A stretch of 64,000 nt of DNA, taken from positions 124,001-188,000 of the forward strand of contig JBFMFR010000005.1 in assembly GCA_040752025.1 (NCBI GenBank), read 5' to 3'. Source of the DNA: JBFMFR01 sp040752025 (GTDB taxonomy: Bacteria > Chloroflexota > Anaerolineae > Anaerolineales > UBA4823). This document shows positions 36,830 through 45,071 of this stretch, one piece after another. The notes beneath the pieces were generated by a model that worked only from the letters and a program-made list of their open reading frames with translations, did no database searches and was not told the DNA's origin. Position 1 is the first letter of the stretch. Every line of letters starts with the position of its first letter. A program made the position numbers and the translations under genes.

Positions 36830-38431
36830 TTAGTACTTCATCGCGTTGACAGCCGCTCTTTCGATCATCAGCCCCTTTTTGTAGCGTTCCATGAACGCCA
36901 AAAAACCTTCGACATCTCTTGGGTCCGGGGCGATCGTTGCACTATTTTCTTTTGAAAAGACCCGGTTGGAAAGATAATCTTCCAGGGACTCGTTCTCCGT
37001 CTTTTGGAGCATATAGGAGGCAAGCAAGGCAATCCCCCATGCGCCGCCCTCGCCTGCGGTCTCCATTACGGAAACGGGGACCTTCATCGCCGCCGCCATG
37101 ATCTTCTGACCTACGCCCTCGGTTTTGAAGAAGCCACCATGACCGAGGATTTGATCGATCTTCACCTGCTCCTGTTCAAAGAGGATATCCAATCCGATCT
37201 TCAATGCGCCCAGCGCCGAGAATAGATGCGCACGCATGAAGTTCGAAAGTGTGAAACGGCTTTCAGGTGTACGCACAAACAGTGGGCGCCCTTCCTCAAG
37301 GTGCGTGATGTGTTCGCCCGAAAAATAATTGTAAGAGAGTAGCCCGCCACAATCTGCATCGCCAGTGAGTGCCTTTTGATACAGCATCTCATACAACTTA
37401 GATTCGCTTATCTCCACACCCAGCGCCTGGGTAAATTCCTGGAACAGGTCAACCCAGGCATTCAGATCGGATGTGCAGTTGTTGCTATGCACCATGGCTA
37501 CCGGTTTGCCTGTAGGCGTTGTCACCATGTCGATCTCAGGATATACCTTCGACAGGCCCTTTTCCAATACGATCATGGCAAAAACCGATGTTCCAGCCGA
37601 GACGTTGCCAGTTCGCTCTGCCACGCTGTTGGTTGCCACCATGCCTGTGCCTGCATCTCCCTCAGGCGGGCAGAGTGGGATACCCGCTTGTAATTGTCCC
37701 ATAGGATCGAGTAATCTTGCGCCTTCTTCGGTCAGAACGCCCGCGGCCTCTCCAGCGAGGAGCACTTTAGGCAGAATGCCTTGGAGCTTCCATTGAATAT
37801 TTTCTGCCTCGAGCCGTTCATTGAACAGTTCGATCTTGCATTCATCATAATCATTCGTCTTACTATCAATCGGGAACATGCCCGAGGCCTCGCCGACGCC
37901 CAACACCTTCTGCCCCGTCAGCTTCCAATGGACATAGCCTGCCAGCGTCGTTTGAAAACTGATGTCTTTGACATGGGCCTCCCCGTTCAAGATCGCCTGA
38001 TACAGGTGTGCGATGCTCCAACGCTGGGGAATGTTGAACTGGAACAGATCAGTGAGTTCCTTTGCCGCCTGCCCGGTCATGGTGTTTCGCCAGGTCCGAA
38101 ACGGGACGAGCAACTTACCGCCCTTATCGAAGGCCATATAGCCGTGCATCATCGCACTGAAGCCAATCGAACCAATGGTCTTGAGCGGAATGTTGTATTT
38201 CTCAATAACTTCGTTGCTGAGCTTGCGATAGCTCTCCTGCAAGCCTGTCCAAACATCTTCGAGGCTGTATGTCCACACGCCGTTTTCATATCGGTTTTCC
38301 CACTCATGGCTTCCCGAGGCAATCGGCGTATGATCCTCGCCGATAAGCACCGCTTTGATGCGAGTCGAGCCGAACTCTACGCCAAGAAAGGTCCTTCCAC
38401 TCTCAATTGCCTTTTGATCGTTTGGATTCAT
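36830..38431 (-). CDS. araB: FGGY-family carbohydrate kinase, probable L-ribulokinase
   Basis: A 533-residue sugar kinase. The N-terminal FLGVEFGSTRIKAVLI is the FGGY ATP-binding start; TGNVSAGTSVFAMIV and GHGGFFKTEGVGQKIMAAAM are the phosphate-2 and adenosine segments. It is the AraB type found beside araA in Bacteroides and clostridia rather than the E. coli type. It should phosphorylate L-ribulose. No araD epimerase gene is in the window, so the pathway must be completed elsewhere. ATG at 38431 sits 5 nt after GGAAGG. Confidence 0.85.
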   Translation of the reverse strand: MNPNDQKAIESGRTFLGVEFGSTRIKAVLIGEDHTPIASGSHEWENRYENGVWTYSLEDVWTGLQESYRKLSNEVIEKYNIPLKTIGSIGFSAMMHGYMAFDKGGKLLVPFRTWRNTMTGQAAKELTDLFQFNIPQRWSIAHLYQAILNGEAHVKDISFQTTLAGYVHWKLTGQKVLGVGEASGMFPIDSKTNDYDECKIELFNERLEAENIQWKLQGILPKVLLAGEAAGVLTEEGARLLDPMGQLQAGIPLCPPEGDAGTGMVATNSVAERTGNVSAGTSVFAMIVLEKGLSKVYPEIDMVTTPTGKPVAMVHSNNCTSDLNAWVDLFQEFTQALGVEISESKLYEMLYQKALTGDADCGGLLSYNYFSGEHITHLEEGRPLFVRTPESRFTLSNFMRAHLFSALGALKIGLDILFEQEQVKIDQILGHGGFFKTEGVGQKIMAAAMKVPVSVMETAGEGGAWGIALLASYMLQKTENESLEDYLSNRVFSKENSATIAPDPRDVEGFLAFMERYKKGLMIERAAVNAMKY

Positions 38432-38433
38432 GA

Positions 38434-38565
38434 TCACCTTCCATAAGTCAAAGCCATTTTGGGGGCTAGAATCGCCGCATCCATCTGCATCAGACGAGCT
38501 ACCCCCTGGCGCGTAACAACTTGAGGCTGAGTTCTGTATTGGAAGTAAGTTTGACTTGATCCCAT
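38434..38565 (-). CDS. Possible small ORF before araB
   Basis: A 43-codon frame opens at an ATG preceded by AAAGG and ends in TGA 2 nt before the araB start, within the 195-nt gap between the second permease gene and araB. The peptide begins MGSSQTYFQYRTQPQVV and ends LAPKMALTYGR. It could be a leader peptide coupling translation to araB, a decayed gene or chance. No homologue is recognised. Confidence 0.25.
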   Translation of the reverse strand: MGSSQTYFQYRTQPQVVTRQGVARLMQMDAAILAPKMALTYGR

Positions 38566-38632
38566 GCCTGAACCTTTGAAGATATACTTTCGTGGATGGC
38601 GGGAGAGAATTATGTTCGCGCTACAAGTTTTC

Positions 38633-39613
38633 TTATGAGTGCTTGTCCCTGATGAAGACTAAGCTTTGAATTCCGATTGCGATCAGGGTCAGCACACCAA
38701 CACCGATGCGTGTCCACCATGAACTCAGTGTGCCATTAAACTGAAGAATGGACACAATCGTGCCATGGATCAAGACGCCAAACAAGGTGCCAACGACATT
38801 GCCAATGCCGCCGCTTAGTGAAGTTCCTCCAATCACTACCGCGGCAATGGAGTCAAGCTCCATCCCGTCCGCAAACTTTCCATAGCCTGCCAGCAATGAC
38901 ATGCTGAAGACGATCCCTCCCAGCGCTGAACAAAAGCCGCTGAACGCATAAACCAAAATCTTTGTACGAGCGACTGATAGGCCCATCAGGAGCGCGGATT
39001 GCTCATTATTACCGATGGCATAGATCGTGCGACCAAAGCGTGTAAAAGAGCACAGGTAAATCGCTACCAGCAACATGATGGGACCGACCAAAGTTGGAGG
39101 ATAGATATACGCTTTGGGTATGAATGGAATATAGATCGGTGTCAATGCCAGTTTCTTATAAACCCCATCCGTAATGGTCACCGAAGTCAGACTGATGATG
39201 TAAGCCACACCGCGTGCGAAGAAAAGACCCATCAAGGTTGCAATAAAAGGCTGTACTTTCAGAGCCTGAATGATCCAACCCATGAGGGCCCCCAATGCGA
39301 CTCCCAAAACGATCATCAGTGGTATGACGATGTAAGGGCTCACCCCGCTCCGAAGCAATGCAGCCGAAGCAGTGCTGGTTAGAGCAATCACCCCTCCCAC
39401 TGAAAGATCGATCCCGCCAGTAAGAATCACCAGGGTCATCCCAATCGAAACAAGCAACAGGCTGCCGTCGTTAATGAACAGATTGAAAAACACCTGTGGC
39501 TTCCGCATAGCAGGATACAGCCGGCCGCCCACAAAATATACCAGGAGGAAGACCGCAAAGGTTAACAGGATTGGGCCGTATCGCAAAAGGAAAGGTTTAA
39601 TTCGCTGCATCAT
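38633..39613 (-). CDS. Sugar ABC transporter permease (YjfF-like)
   Basis: A 326-residue permease of the BPD_transp_2 (RbsC/AraH) family with ~9-10 membrane helices. LVSIGMTLVILTGGIDLSVG and VIGGTSLSGGIGNVVGTLFG are the conserved permease segments. It resembles E. coli YjfF, the second permease of the galactofuranose importer, and overlaps the first permease gene by 17 nt. Within this operon it should form a heterodimeric arabinose channel. Confidence 0.9.
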   Translation of the reverse strand: MMQRIKPFLLRYGPILLTFAVFLLVYFVGGRLYPAMRKPQVFFNLFINDGSLLLVSIGMTLVILTGGIDLSVGGVIALTSTASAALLRSGVSPYIVIPLMIVLGVALGALMGWIIQALKVQPFIATLMGLFFARGVAYIISLTSVTITDGVYKKLALTPIYIPFIPKAYIYPPTLVGPIMLLVAIYLCSFTRFGRTIYAIGNNEQSALLMGLSVARTKILVYAFSGFCSALGGIVFSMSLLAGYGKFADGMELDSIAAVVIGGTSLSGGIGNVVGTLFGVLIHGTIVSILQFNGTLSSWWTRIGVGVLTLIAIGIQSLVFIRDKHS

Positions 39614-40688
39614 GCTGAGGGCCTCTTCTTTCGAATAATCGATTCATCAAGCGGCGGGCGTAATCGGAGTAGAGCAGAATGACCACCAGGACCAGGACTG
39701 CTTTGGCAGCCAACAGGGCATTGGCCGGCACACCCAGGCTGTAGACCGTGACGGTGAACGTCCAGATAACCACCGCTCCAATCGCACTGGCAAGCAGGGA
39801 GAACCGTCCGCCCGTCATCAAGGTCCCGCCCATGACGACTGCCAGGATGGCGTCCAACTCGTAGTTCAAACCATTGTTATTCCCATCTGCACTGTGGACG
39901 TAGGAACTGAGAATCAGACCGGCAATTGCGCCACAAAAACCACAAAATACATAGGCCATTAGCTTAACGTTCTTTTCGTTGATACCGCTATAGTAAGTCG
40001 ATTTGGCATTGAGCCCAACCGACTCGATGAACAGGCCAATGGCAGTCTTTCGCACCAACGCCCAACCCAGGAACAACACCAGCACAACAATGTAAATCGA
40101 AACCGGTAAGCCCAGGATATAACCATTTCCGAACCAGAAATAGCGAGTGTAGTAAATCGTCATGATCTGCCCATTCGTAATGAGTTGGGCAATTCCACGC
40201 CCCGCAACCATCAGGATCAACGTAGCCACCATCGGTTGGATCCTCGCCCTGGAAACGAGAAATCCATTCCATAAACCACATAGCGTTCCCGCCGCCAGGT
40301 CGGCCAGGATAATCAGTGGCAGTGGTGTATTCGTTGCATCTCGGGTCAGAATCTCATTCGAGATCAACTTATTTCCCAGCGCCGGGTTGATCAACACGGC
40401 GCCCATTGCCGCTGAGATTGCGATCACCGCGCCAACCGAGAGATCAACGCCGCCTGTTGCAATCACCAATGTCATTCCAATGGATACCAGTATGAGCGGC
40501 GCCCCGTTATTGAAAATGTCAACAATATTGCCGTATAAATGTTTCCCGTACACGGGGTCTTCCAGGATGCCAAGTTTGAAGAAACTTGGCTGAACGATGG
40601 CATTGAATAACAGGATAATGACCCAGGCCACAAGCGGCCAGAATAACTGGCTGCTACGAAATCGACTAAGGAATGATCTCTGTTTCAT
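39597..40688 (-). CDS. Sugar ABC transporter permease (YtfT-like)
   Basis: A 363-residue BPD_transp_2-family permease with ~9-10 membrane helices, containing LVSIGMTLVIATGGVDLSVG and AVVMGGTLMTGGRFSLLASA. It resembles E. coli YtfT. Its start overlaps the ATPase stop by 4 nt, indicating coupled translation, and it is followed by the YjfF-like gene. Confidence 0.9.
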   Translation of the reverse strand: MKQRSFLSRFRSSQLFWPLVAWVIILLFNAIVQPSFFKLGILEDPVYGKHLYGNIVDIFNNGAPLILVSIGMTLVIATGGVDLSVGAVIAISAAMGAVLINPALGNKLISNEILTRDATNTPLPLIILADLAAGTLCGLWNGFLVSRARIQPMVATLILMVAGRGIAQLITNGQIMTIYYTRYFWFGNGYILGLPVSIYIVVLVLFLGWALVRKTAIGLFIESVGLNAKSTYYSGINEKNVKLMAYVFCGFCGAIAGLILSSYVHSADGNNNGLNYELDAILAVVMGGTLMTGGRFSLLASAIGAVVIWTFTVTVYSLGVPANALLAAKAVLVLVVILLYSDYARRLMNRLFERRGPQHDAAN

Positions 40689-42199
40689 AATTCTCCTGCC
40701 ATGGTATGAATCAGGGTCTGATCGTCCACACTACCAGGATATTCAGCAACCTTTTTACGGTCACGCAGCACCGCAATTCGATCACTGATACGCAGTACTT
40801 CTTCCAGCTCTGAGGAGATGAACACGCAGGATTTACCCTCCTCTGCCAATGTCAGTACCAGTTTTTGGATCTCTGTTTTTGCTCCCACATCAATACCGCG
40901 CGTGGGTTCATCCAAAATCAGAACCTTGGGATCCGTCGCAAGCCAGCGGGCAAGGATGACCTTCTGTTGATTGCCGCCGCTTAGATTCTTGACCAATTGA
41001 TCAGAAGAAGGGGTGACGATCCCCAATAACTTAATGTACCGTTCGGAAATTTCATTCTGTTTTTGAGTGGGCAGGAATTTGAACCATCCATAGCGTGCCT
41101 GCAAGGCAAGAATGATATTTTCGCGAATAGTCAGTTCTCCCACTACGCCTTCCGCTTTACGATCTTCGGGGCACAGGGCGATTCCGCGTTTCAGCGATTC
41201 GAGGGGAGAAAAACGGTTTACCTTCTCGCCATTTACAACCAGTGAACCACTGTCTGGAGAATCAATTCCAAAGATCAAACCTGCCATCTCCGTGCGCCCG
41301 GAGCCCAACAATCCAGCGACTCCCAATATCTCATTGGCATATAACTCCAGGTCCATCGGCTCCAGTGACCTTTTCAGGCCCAGCTTTCTTACTTCCACCA
41401 GGAGTTCTTTTTCCTTCTTTTCCTCCTCTTGAGATTTCATTTTGGATATCGCGTTCAGCTCGGTCAAACTGCGCCCCAACATTTTGGCGACCAACTCAAC
41501 GCGCGGCAGAGTGGCCGCGTCGAATGTGCCCACCAACTTGCCATTGCGAAGCACCGTGATCCGGTCCGCAACCTGGTAGATCTGATCCAGGAAGTGCGTG
41601 ATGAAAACAATCCCAATACCTTCGCCTTTCAATTTGCGCATCATATCGAAGAGCAGGCTCGTTTCGTGCATGTCCAGGCTGGATGTAGGTTCATCCAGAA
41701 TCAGGACTTTAGAGGACAGAACTTCCAATGCGCGGGTAATAGCAACCATCTGCTGGATCGCAACAGAATAATTACCCAGAGGCTGGGTTACGTCGATATC
41801 AACGCTCAATCGGTTGACCGCCTTACGAGCCAGTTCATTCATCTTCCGCCAGTCAACACTTCCGAAACGATGCGGCTCGTGCCCCAGCATGATATTCTCT
41901 GCCACGGAGATATTTGTGCAAAGGTTGACTTCCTGATAAACCGTGCTGATGCCAAGCTCTTGAGAATGCTGCGGCGATCGTACCTGAACAAGTTTTCCAC
42001 CCAACTCAATTGTGCCTTTATCTGGTTGTTCCACCCCTGTCAAGACCTTGATGAGCGTGGATTTTCCAGCCCCATTTTCTCCCACCAGAGCATGGATCTC
42101 TCCTTTTCTCAAAAAGAAATCCACATCCTCGAGGGCAATCACCCCTGGAAAGGATTTGGTGATTCCCTGCATTTTTACAATTTCCGGAATGTCTGTCAT
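40685..42199 (-). CDS. Sugar ABC transporter, tandem ATPase (YtfR-like)
   Basis: A 504-residue ATPase with two nucleotide-binding halves, as in RbsA/AraG/YtfR. The first has a good Walker A (GENGAGKST) and Walker B (LILDEPTSSLD) but a degenerate signature (NYSVAIQQ). The second has LSGGNQQK and LILDEPTRGIDVG but lacks a normal Walker A, the usual division in this family. It energises import together with the two permeases and the binding protein. Confidence 0.93.
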   Translation of the reverse strand: MTDIPEIVKMQGITKSFPGVIALEDVDFFLRKGEIHALVGENGAGKSTLIKVLTGVEQPDKGTIELGGKLVQVRSPQHSQELGISTVYQEVNLCTNISVAENIMLGHEPHRFGSVDWRKMNELARKAVNRLSVDIDVTQPLGNYSVAIQQMVAITRALEVLSSKVLILDEPTSSLDMHETSLLFDMMRKLKGEGIGIVFITHFLDQIYQVADRITVLRNGKLVGTFDAATLPRVELVAKMLGRSLTELNAISKMKSQEEEKKEKELLVEVRKLGLKRSLEPMDLELYANEILGVAGLLGSGRTEMAGLIFGIDSPDSGSLVVNGEKVNRFSPLESLKRGIALCPEDRKAEGVVGELTIRENIILALQARYGWFKFLPTQKQNEISERYIKLLGIVTPSSDQLVKNLSGGNQQKVILARWLATDPKVLILDEPTRGIDVGAKTEIQKLVLTLAEEGKSCVFISSELEEVLRISDRIAVLRDRKKVAEYPGSVDDQTLIHTMAGEL

Positions 42200-42244
42200 G
42201 GAAGTAACCTATCTGATAACATAAATACGTTCACTGCACCTTGT

Positions 42245-42283
42245 GACAGAGAAGCGGCGTTTGGTTGGCGCCGCTTCCCTGTC
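42245..42283 (-). other. Strong hairpin between binding-protein and ATPase genes
   Basis: GACAGAGAAGCGGCG pairs with CGCCGCTTCCCTGTC across a 9-nt loop (14 of 15 pairs). No U-tract follows on the minus strand, so it is probably an mRNA processing or stability element that keeps the binding-protein message more abundant than the downstream transporter genes. Confidence 0.6.
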
Positions 42284-42333
42284 AACCAACTCAGCCTGCG
42301 CAGATGTGCGTAGACTTCAAACGACTGTCAGAT

Positions 42334-43365
42334 CTAGTACTGGCGAGACGGCAACAATTCGGCGGCGTTGTCCGGGTAGTAGACCGTTTCGTTGGTGAGC
42401 ACTTCCCGTTCAATCGCTTCGCCATTCATGAGTTTCAAAGCCATTTCGAGGACCTGCGGCCCCAGTAATGGGTTGCATTCAACATCAGCCTGGAACCATC
42501 CGTCAACCATCGCCTGGAAGCCACCGCGAGTGCCATCCACAGATACGATCTTGAGATCACCAGGATTTACACCTGCCGCCTTCAAGGCTTCAATGGCGCC
42601 GATTCCCATATCATCGTTGTGAATGAATATACCCTGGAAATCAACACCGGCCTTATATTTCTTCAGGAAAGCCTGCATCACGGGGAGAGCTTCCGCGCGG
42701 GTGAAGTTACCCGTCTGAGAATCCAGAATCTTGATGTTGGAATTGAGCTTTGCTCGGAGTCCTTCTGCGCGGCCTACTGCTGCGCCGGAGCCGGTTGTTC
42801 CAGAAAGCTCAAGAATGGCTCCGCCATCGGGGAAGAATTTGTTGAACTCCAGGGCAGCGCGTTCACCTTCCAGTTCCATATTGGAACCAAGGTGAGCTGC
42901 ATACAGTGACTGATCGGCGCTGACGCTGCGGTCTACAATGATCACAGGGATACCGGCATTGTGGGCTTCAGTCAATACAGCTTCCCAACCATCTTCAACC
43001 ACCGGGGGTAGCGCAATCACACTTACACCCTGCTGGATGCAAGCGCGCATAGCCGAGATCTGATTCTCCTGTTTCTGCTGGGCATCAGAGAATATCAATT
43101 GTTTAATCCCCTTTTCATCGGCAGTTTGTTTGATGGATGCTGAGTTGGCAGTGCGCCAGTCACTTTCAGCACCGAGTTGAGGGTAGCACAGTACCATATC
43201 TGCATAGGTACAATTCGGAGCGCAGGAAGCTGCCCCAAATGGTTTGGCAGCAGCGGGCGCTTGAGTTGCAGCGGCCGGCGCTTCCGTGGCTGCTCCTCCA
43301 CAGGCCGTCAGCGCAATAGCTGCGACCATTACGATACTAATCAGGACAAGCAAGTTCTTTTTCAT
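42334..43365 (-). CDS. Sugar ABC transporter substrate-binding lipoprotein (YtfQ-like)
   Basis: A 343-residue periplasmic-binding-protein-1-type lipoprotein. The signal peptide ends in the lipobox LTAC (Cys22), followed by an Ala/Pro linker. QLGAESDWRTANSASIKQTA, FSDAQQKQENQISAMRACI and PPVVEDGWEAVLTEAHNAGI match the YtfQ family closely. In E. coli YtfQ binds galactofuranose; here, with araA/araB, the ligand is probably arabinose, perhaps its furanose form (inference). The ATG at 43365 follows AAGGAG; upstream sequence in the longer frame is not signal-like. Confidence 0.92.
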   Translation of the reverse strand: MKKNLLVLISIVMVAAIALTACGGAATEAPAAATQAPAAAKPFGAASCAPNCTYADMVLCYPQLGAESDWRTANSASIKQTADEKGIKQLIFSDAQQKQENQISAMRACIQQGVSVIALPPVVEDGWEAVLTEAHNAGIPVIIVDRSVSADQSLYAAHLGSNMELEGERAALEFNKFFPDGGAILELSGTTGSGAAVGRAEGLRAKLNSNIKILDSQTGNFTRAEALPVMQAFLKKYKAGVDFQGIFIHNDDMGIGAIEALKAAGVNPGDLKIVSVDGTRGGFQAMVDGWFQADVECNPLLGPQVLEMALKLMNGEAIEREVLTNETVYYPDNAAELLPSRQY

Positions 43366-43457
43366 CTTTCTCTCCTTATTGAGAATCATCGAGATTTTGT
43401 TTACGGTATAATAGTAGGTTAGCAAAGGAATCCCATCCAATGGGTGCCCTTTTGCCT

Positions 43458-43501
43458 GGAAGTGCCTGCTTGGAGACATCAATCACTGGGCAGGCGCTTC
43501 C
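43458..43501 (-). terminator. Hairpin between regulator and binding-protein genes
   Basis: GGAAGTGCCTGC pairs with GCAGGCGCTTCC (11 Watson-Crick pairs plus one G-U) around a 20-nt loop. On the minus strand it lies 43 nt after the regulator stop, without a proper U-tract. It may partly terminate the regulator transcript ahead of a separate operon promoter. Confidence 0.4.
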
Positions 43502-43544
43502 TCTTTCTATCTTGCATTCTTCTCTGGATAACGCTCACCTCCTT

Positions 43545-44600
43545 TTAACTTACAGAAATCATTCGTCGTAGAGAGCTTTGACGAACAACCAGTGACGGGG
43601 GCAGCATAATCGCTCTAGGTTCAATCGGTTCCACTTCCTGCCAACCCGATGCAATAATTTGGATCATCTCTTCCACTGCCAGCTTGGCAATGCTGTACTG
43701 ATCCTGTTGAATAGTGGTCAATGGAGGACAGAAAAATGCAGACTCCGGGATATTATCGAAGCCCACAAGTCCAATATCCTCAGGGACTCTCAGACCCTTT
43801 TGTAAGATATATTGCATAACACCCAATGCCATCTGGTCGTTCCCAACAAAGATCGCATCCATTTCAGGGTATTGCATGAATAGTTTTTCGATCGCCTGCG
43901 CGCCACTGGAAGATGACCAATTTCCCTCCACACAATGAGTATCCTTGACTTCCAGCCCTGCGCCTGCCAAAACATCTGTCCAGGCCGCCATGCGTTGGCG
44001 CGCCTCCCACCAATCCAGGGGACCTGATAAATGAGCAATATGTTGGTATCCTTGCTCAAGAAGGTGCCGCACTGCGATTTCCCCGCCGAGATAATTATCG
44101 ATGGAAACTACTGAAATATTCTTGCGCGGTTCCATCGTAAGATAAATCAGCGGAATATCCAGCTCTATTGATTGACCATTTACCCAGCAGTGGTTTTCCC
44201 CAATCTCCGGCACCGCCCAAATAATCCCATCGACGTGGCGCGAAATGAATGCCTGAAAGATCGGATCGATATTATCCTCGTCGAAACTTGGGAGTTCTTT
44301 CAGGATAAGTGAATAACTGGCCTCCTCGGCAGCGGAAACAATACCACTCAAAGTCTTTGATGGGCCGAAATATTTCAATCCAGCCGTGACCACCCCTAAA
44401 GTATGGCTGCGATGTTGGATCAAACTGCGCGCCAGGGCACTTGGCTGGTATCCCAATTCTTTGATGATCTCCTTGATCCGCTCGCGGGTTTCAGAAGATA
44501 CGTCAGGTCTTTCATTCAACACGCGTGAAACGGTCTGTGTAGATACCCCCGCTACAGAAGCAACTTCCTTGATTGTCGTACGGTAAGTTTTTTTTGCCAT
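43545..44600 (-). CDS. LacI-family transcriptional regulator of the arabinose operon
   Basis: A 351-residue LacI-type repressor with an N-terminal helix-turn-helix (TIKEVASVAGVSTQTVSRVL, residues ~6-25), hinge (LARSLIQHRSHTLGVV) and periplasmic-binding-protein-like effector domain. The ATG at 44600 is chosen because the upstream sequence of the longer frame contains the operator and promoter. The gene is first in the arabinose cluster, so an arabinose-responsive repressor (AraR-like role) is inferred. Confidence 0.9.
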   Translation of the reverse strand: MAKKTYRTTIKEVASVAGVSTQTVSRVLNERPDVSSETRERIKEIIKELGYQPSALARSLIQHRSHTLGVVTAGLKYFGPSKTLSGIVSAAEEASYSLILKELPSFDEDNIDPIFQAFISRHVDGIIWAVPEIGENHCWVNGQSIELDIPLIYLTMEPRKNISVVSIDNYLGGEIAVRHLLEQGYQHIAHLSGPLDWWEARQRMAAWTDVLAGAGLEVKDTHCVEGNWSSSSGAQAIEKLFMQYPEMDAIFVGNDQMALGVMQYILQKGLRVPEDIGLVGFDNIPESAFFCPPLTTIQQDQYSIAKLAVEEMIQIIASGWQEVEPIEPRAIMLPPSLVVRQSSLRRMISVS

Positions 44601-44609
44601 AATGCTTCC

Positions 44610-44662
44610 GTTATCGATCCCGTTATCGATAACATTATACATTAAATTTTTCTCAGAGTCAA
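44610..44662 (-). promoter_or_regulatory. Regulator promoter with overlapping palindromic operator
   Basis: On the minus strand TTGACT (44657-44662) and TATAAT (44634-44639) are 17 nt apart, a near-consensus sigma-70 promoter. Immediately downstream is the perfect palindrome GTTATCGATAAC (44622-44633), then a degenerate second copy (44610-44619). This is the form of a LacI-family operator and implies autoregulation. Confidence 0.8.
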
Positions 44663-44685
44663 CCCACAATTCACACAGCAGGATT

Positions 44686-44719
44686 TAAAAATAAAACCCC
44701 CAAAGGATGGGGGTTTTAA
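44686..44719 (-). terminator. Terminator of tRNA-Ala(CGC)
   Basis: Minus-strand hairpin of the AAAACCCCC/GGGGGTTTT type with a short loop, followed by ATTTTTAAAT, directly after the tRNA 3' end. It separates the tRNA transcript from the arabinose regulator. Confidence 0.85.
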
Positions 44720-44720
44720 G

Positions 44721-44793
44721 TGGACCTGAGGGGATTCGAACCCCTGACCTCCTCAGTGCGATTGAGGCGCGCTCCCAACTGCGCTACAGGCCC
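44721..44793 (-). tRNA. tRNA-Ala (anticodon CGC)
   Basis: Cloverleaf with acceptor GGGCCTG/CAGGTCC including the G3:U70 alanine identity pair, anticodon loop ATCGCAC (anticodon CGC, decodes GCG) and T-arm GGTTCGAATCCC; the discriminator is A and CCA is not encoded. It flanks the arabinose operon on the side opposite to tRNA-Ala(GGC), on the same strand. Confidence 0.96.
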
Positions 44794-44904
44794 TCCCGAA
44801 AGCGAAACGAATTGTATCTGAGAGTAGGCGGGCTGTCAAGTTGGATTTTAGCGGCGGCAATCAAACATCCAGGTGATCAGGAATTAGGCCCGCTTGTCGC
44901 CAGT

Positions 44905-45071
44905 TTTCAACCGCTTATCCGTAACCCCCCCTTTTCAAGGCAAAATTTGCTACAGTAGAAGTGCAGCACCCCCGCCATCAACCACACCACCGGTCCCCCC
45001 GACCTCCCAAAACATCGAAGTATCCGTGTCATCCGTGAAAATCCGTGTACCATTTTGAAAGGAGCAAAACA
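44905..45071 (+). repeat. Duplicated leader of propeller gene 1
   Basis: About 167 nt that aligns along its length with 46529-46694. Shared blocks include ATTTGCTACAGTAGAAGTGC, the triple ATCCGTG motif and the AAAGGAG ribosome-binding site before ATGAACAAGAAATT. CTACAGTAG could hold a -10 box. Within it, 45022-45050 is the ATCCGTG-type repeat. Confidence 0.75.

Noticed and set aside
35155..44793. Exact att direct repeats at the two tRNA-Ala genes
   Set aside because: The tRNA 3' halves share only the conserved T-arm core, and no integrase gene is in the window.
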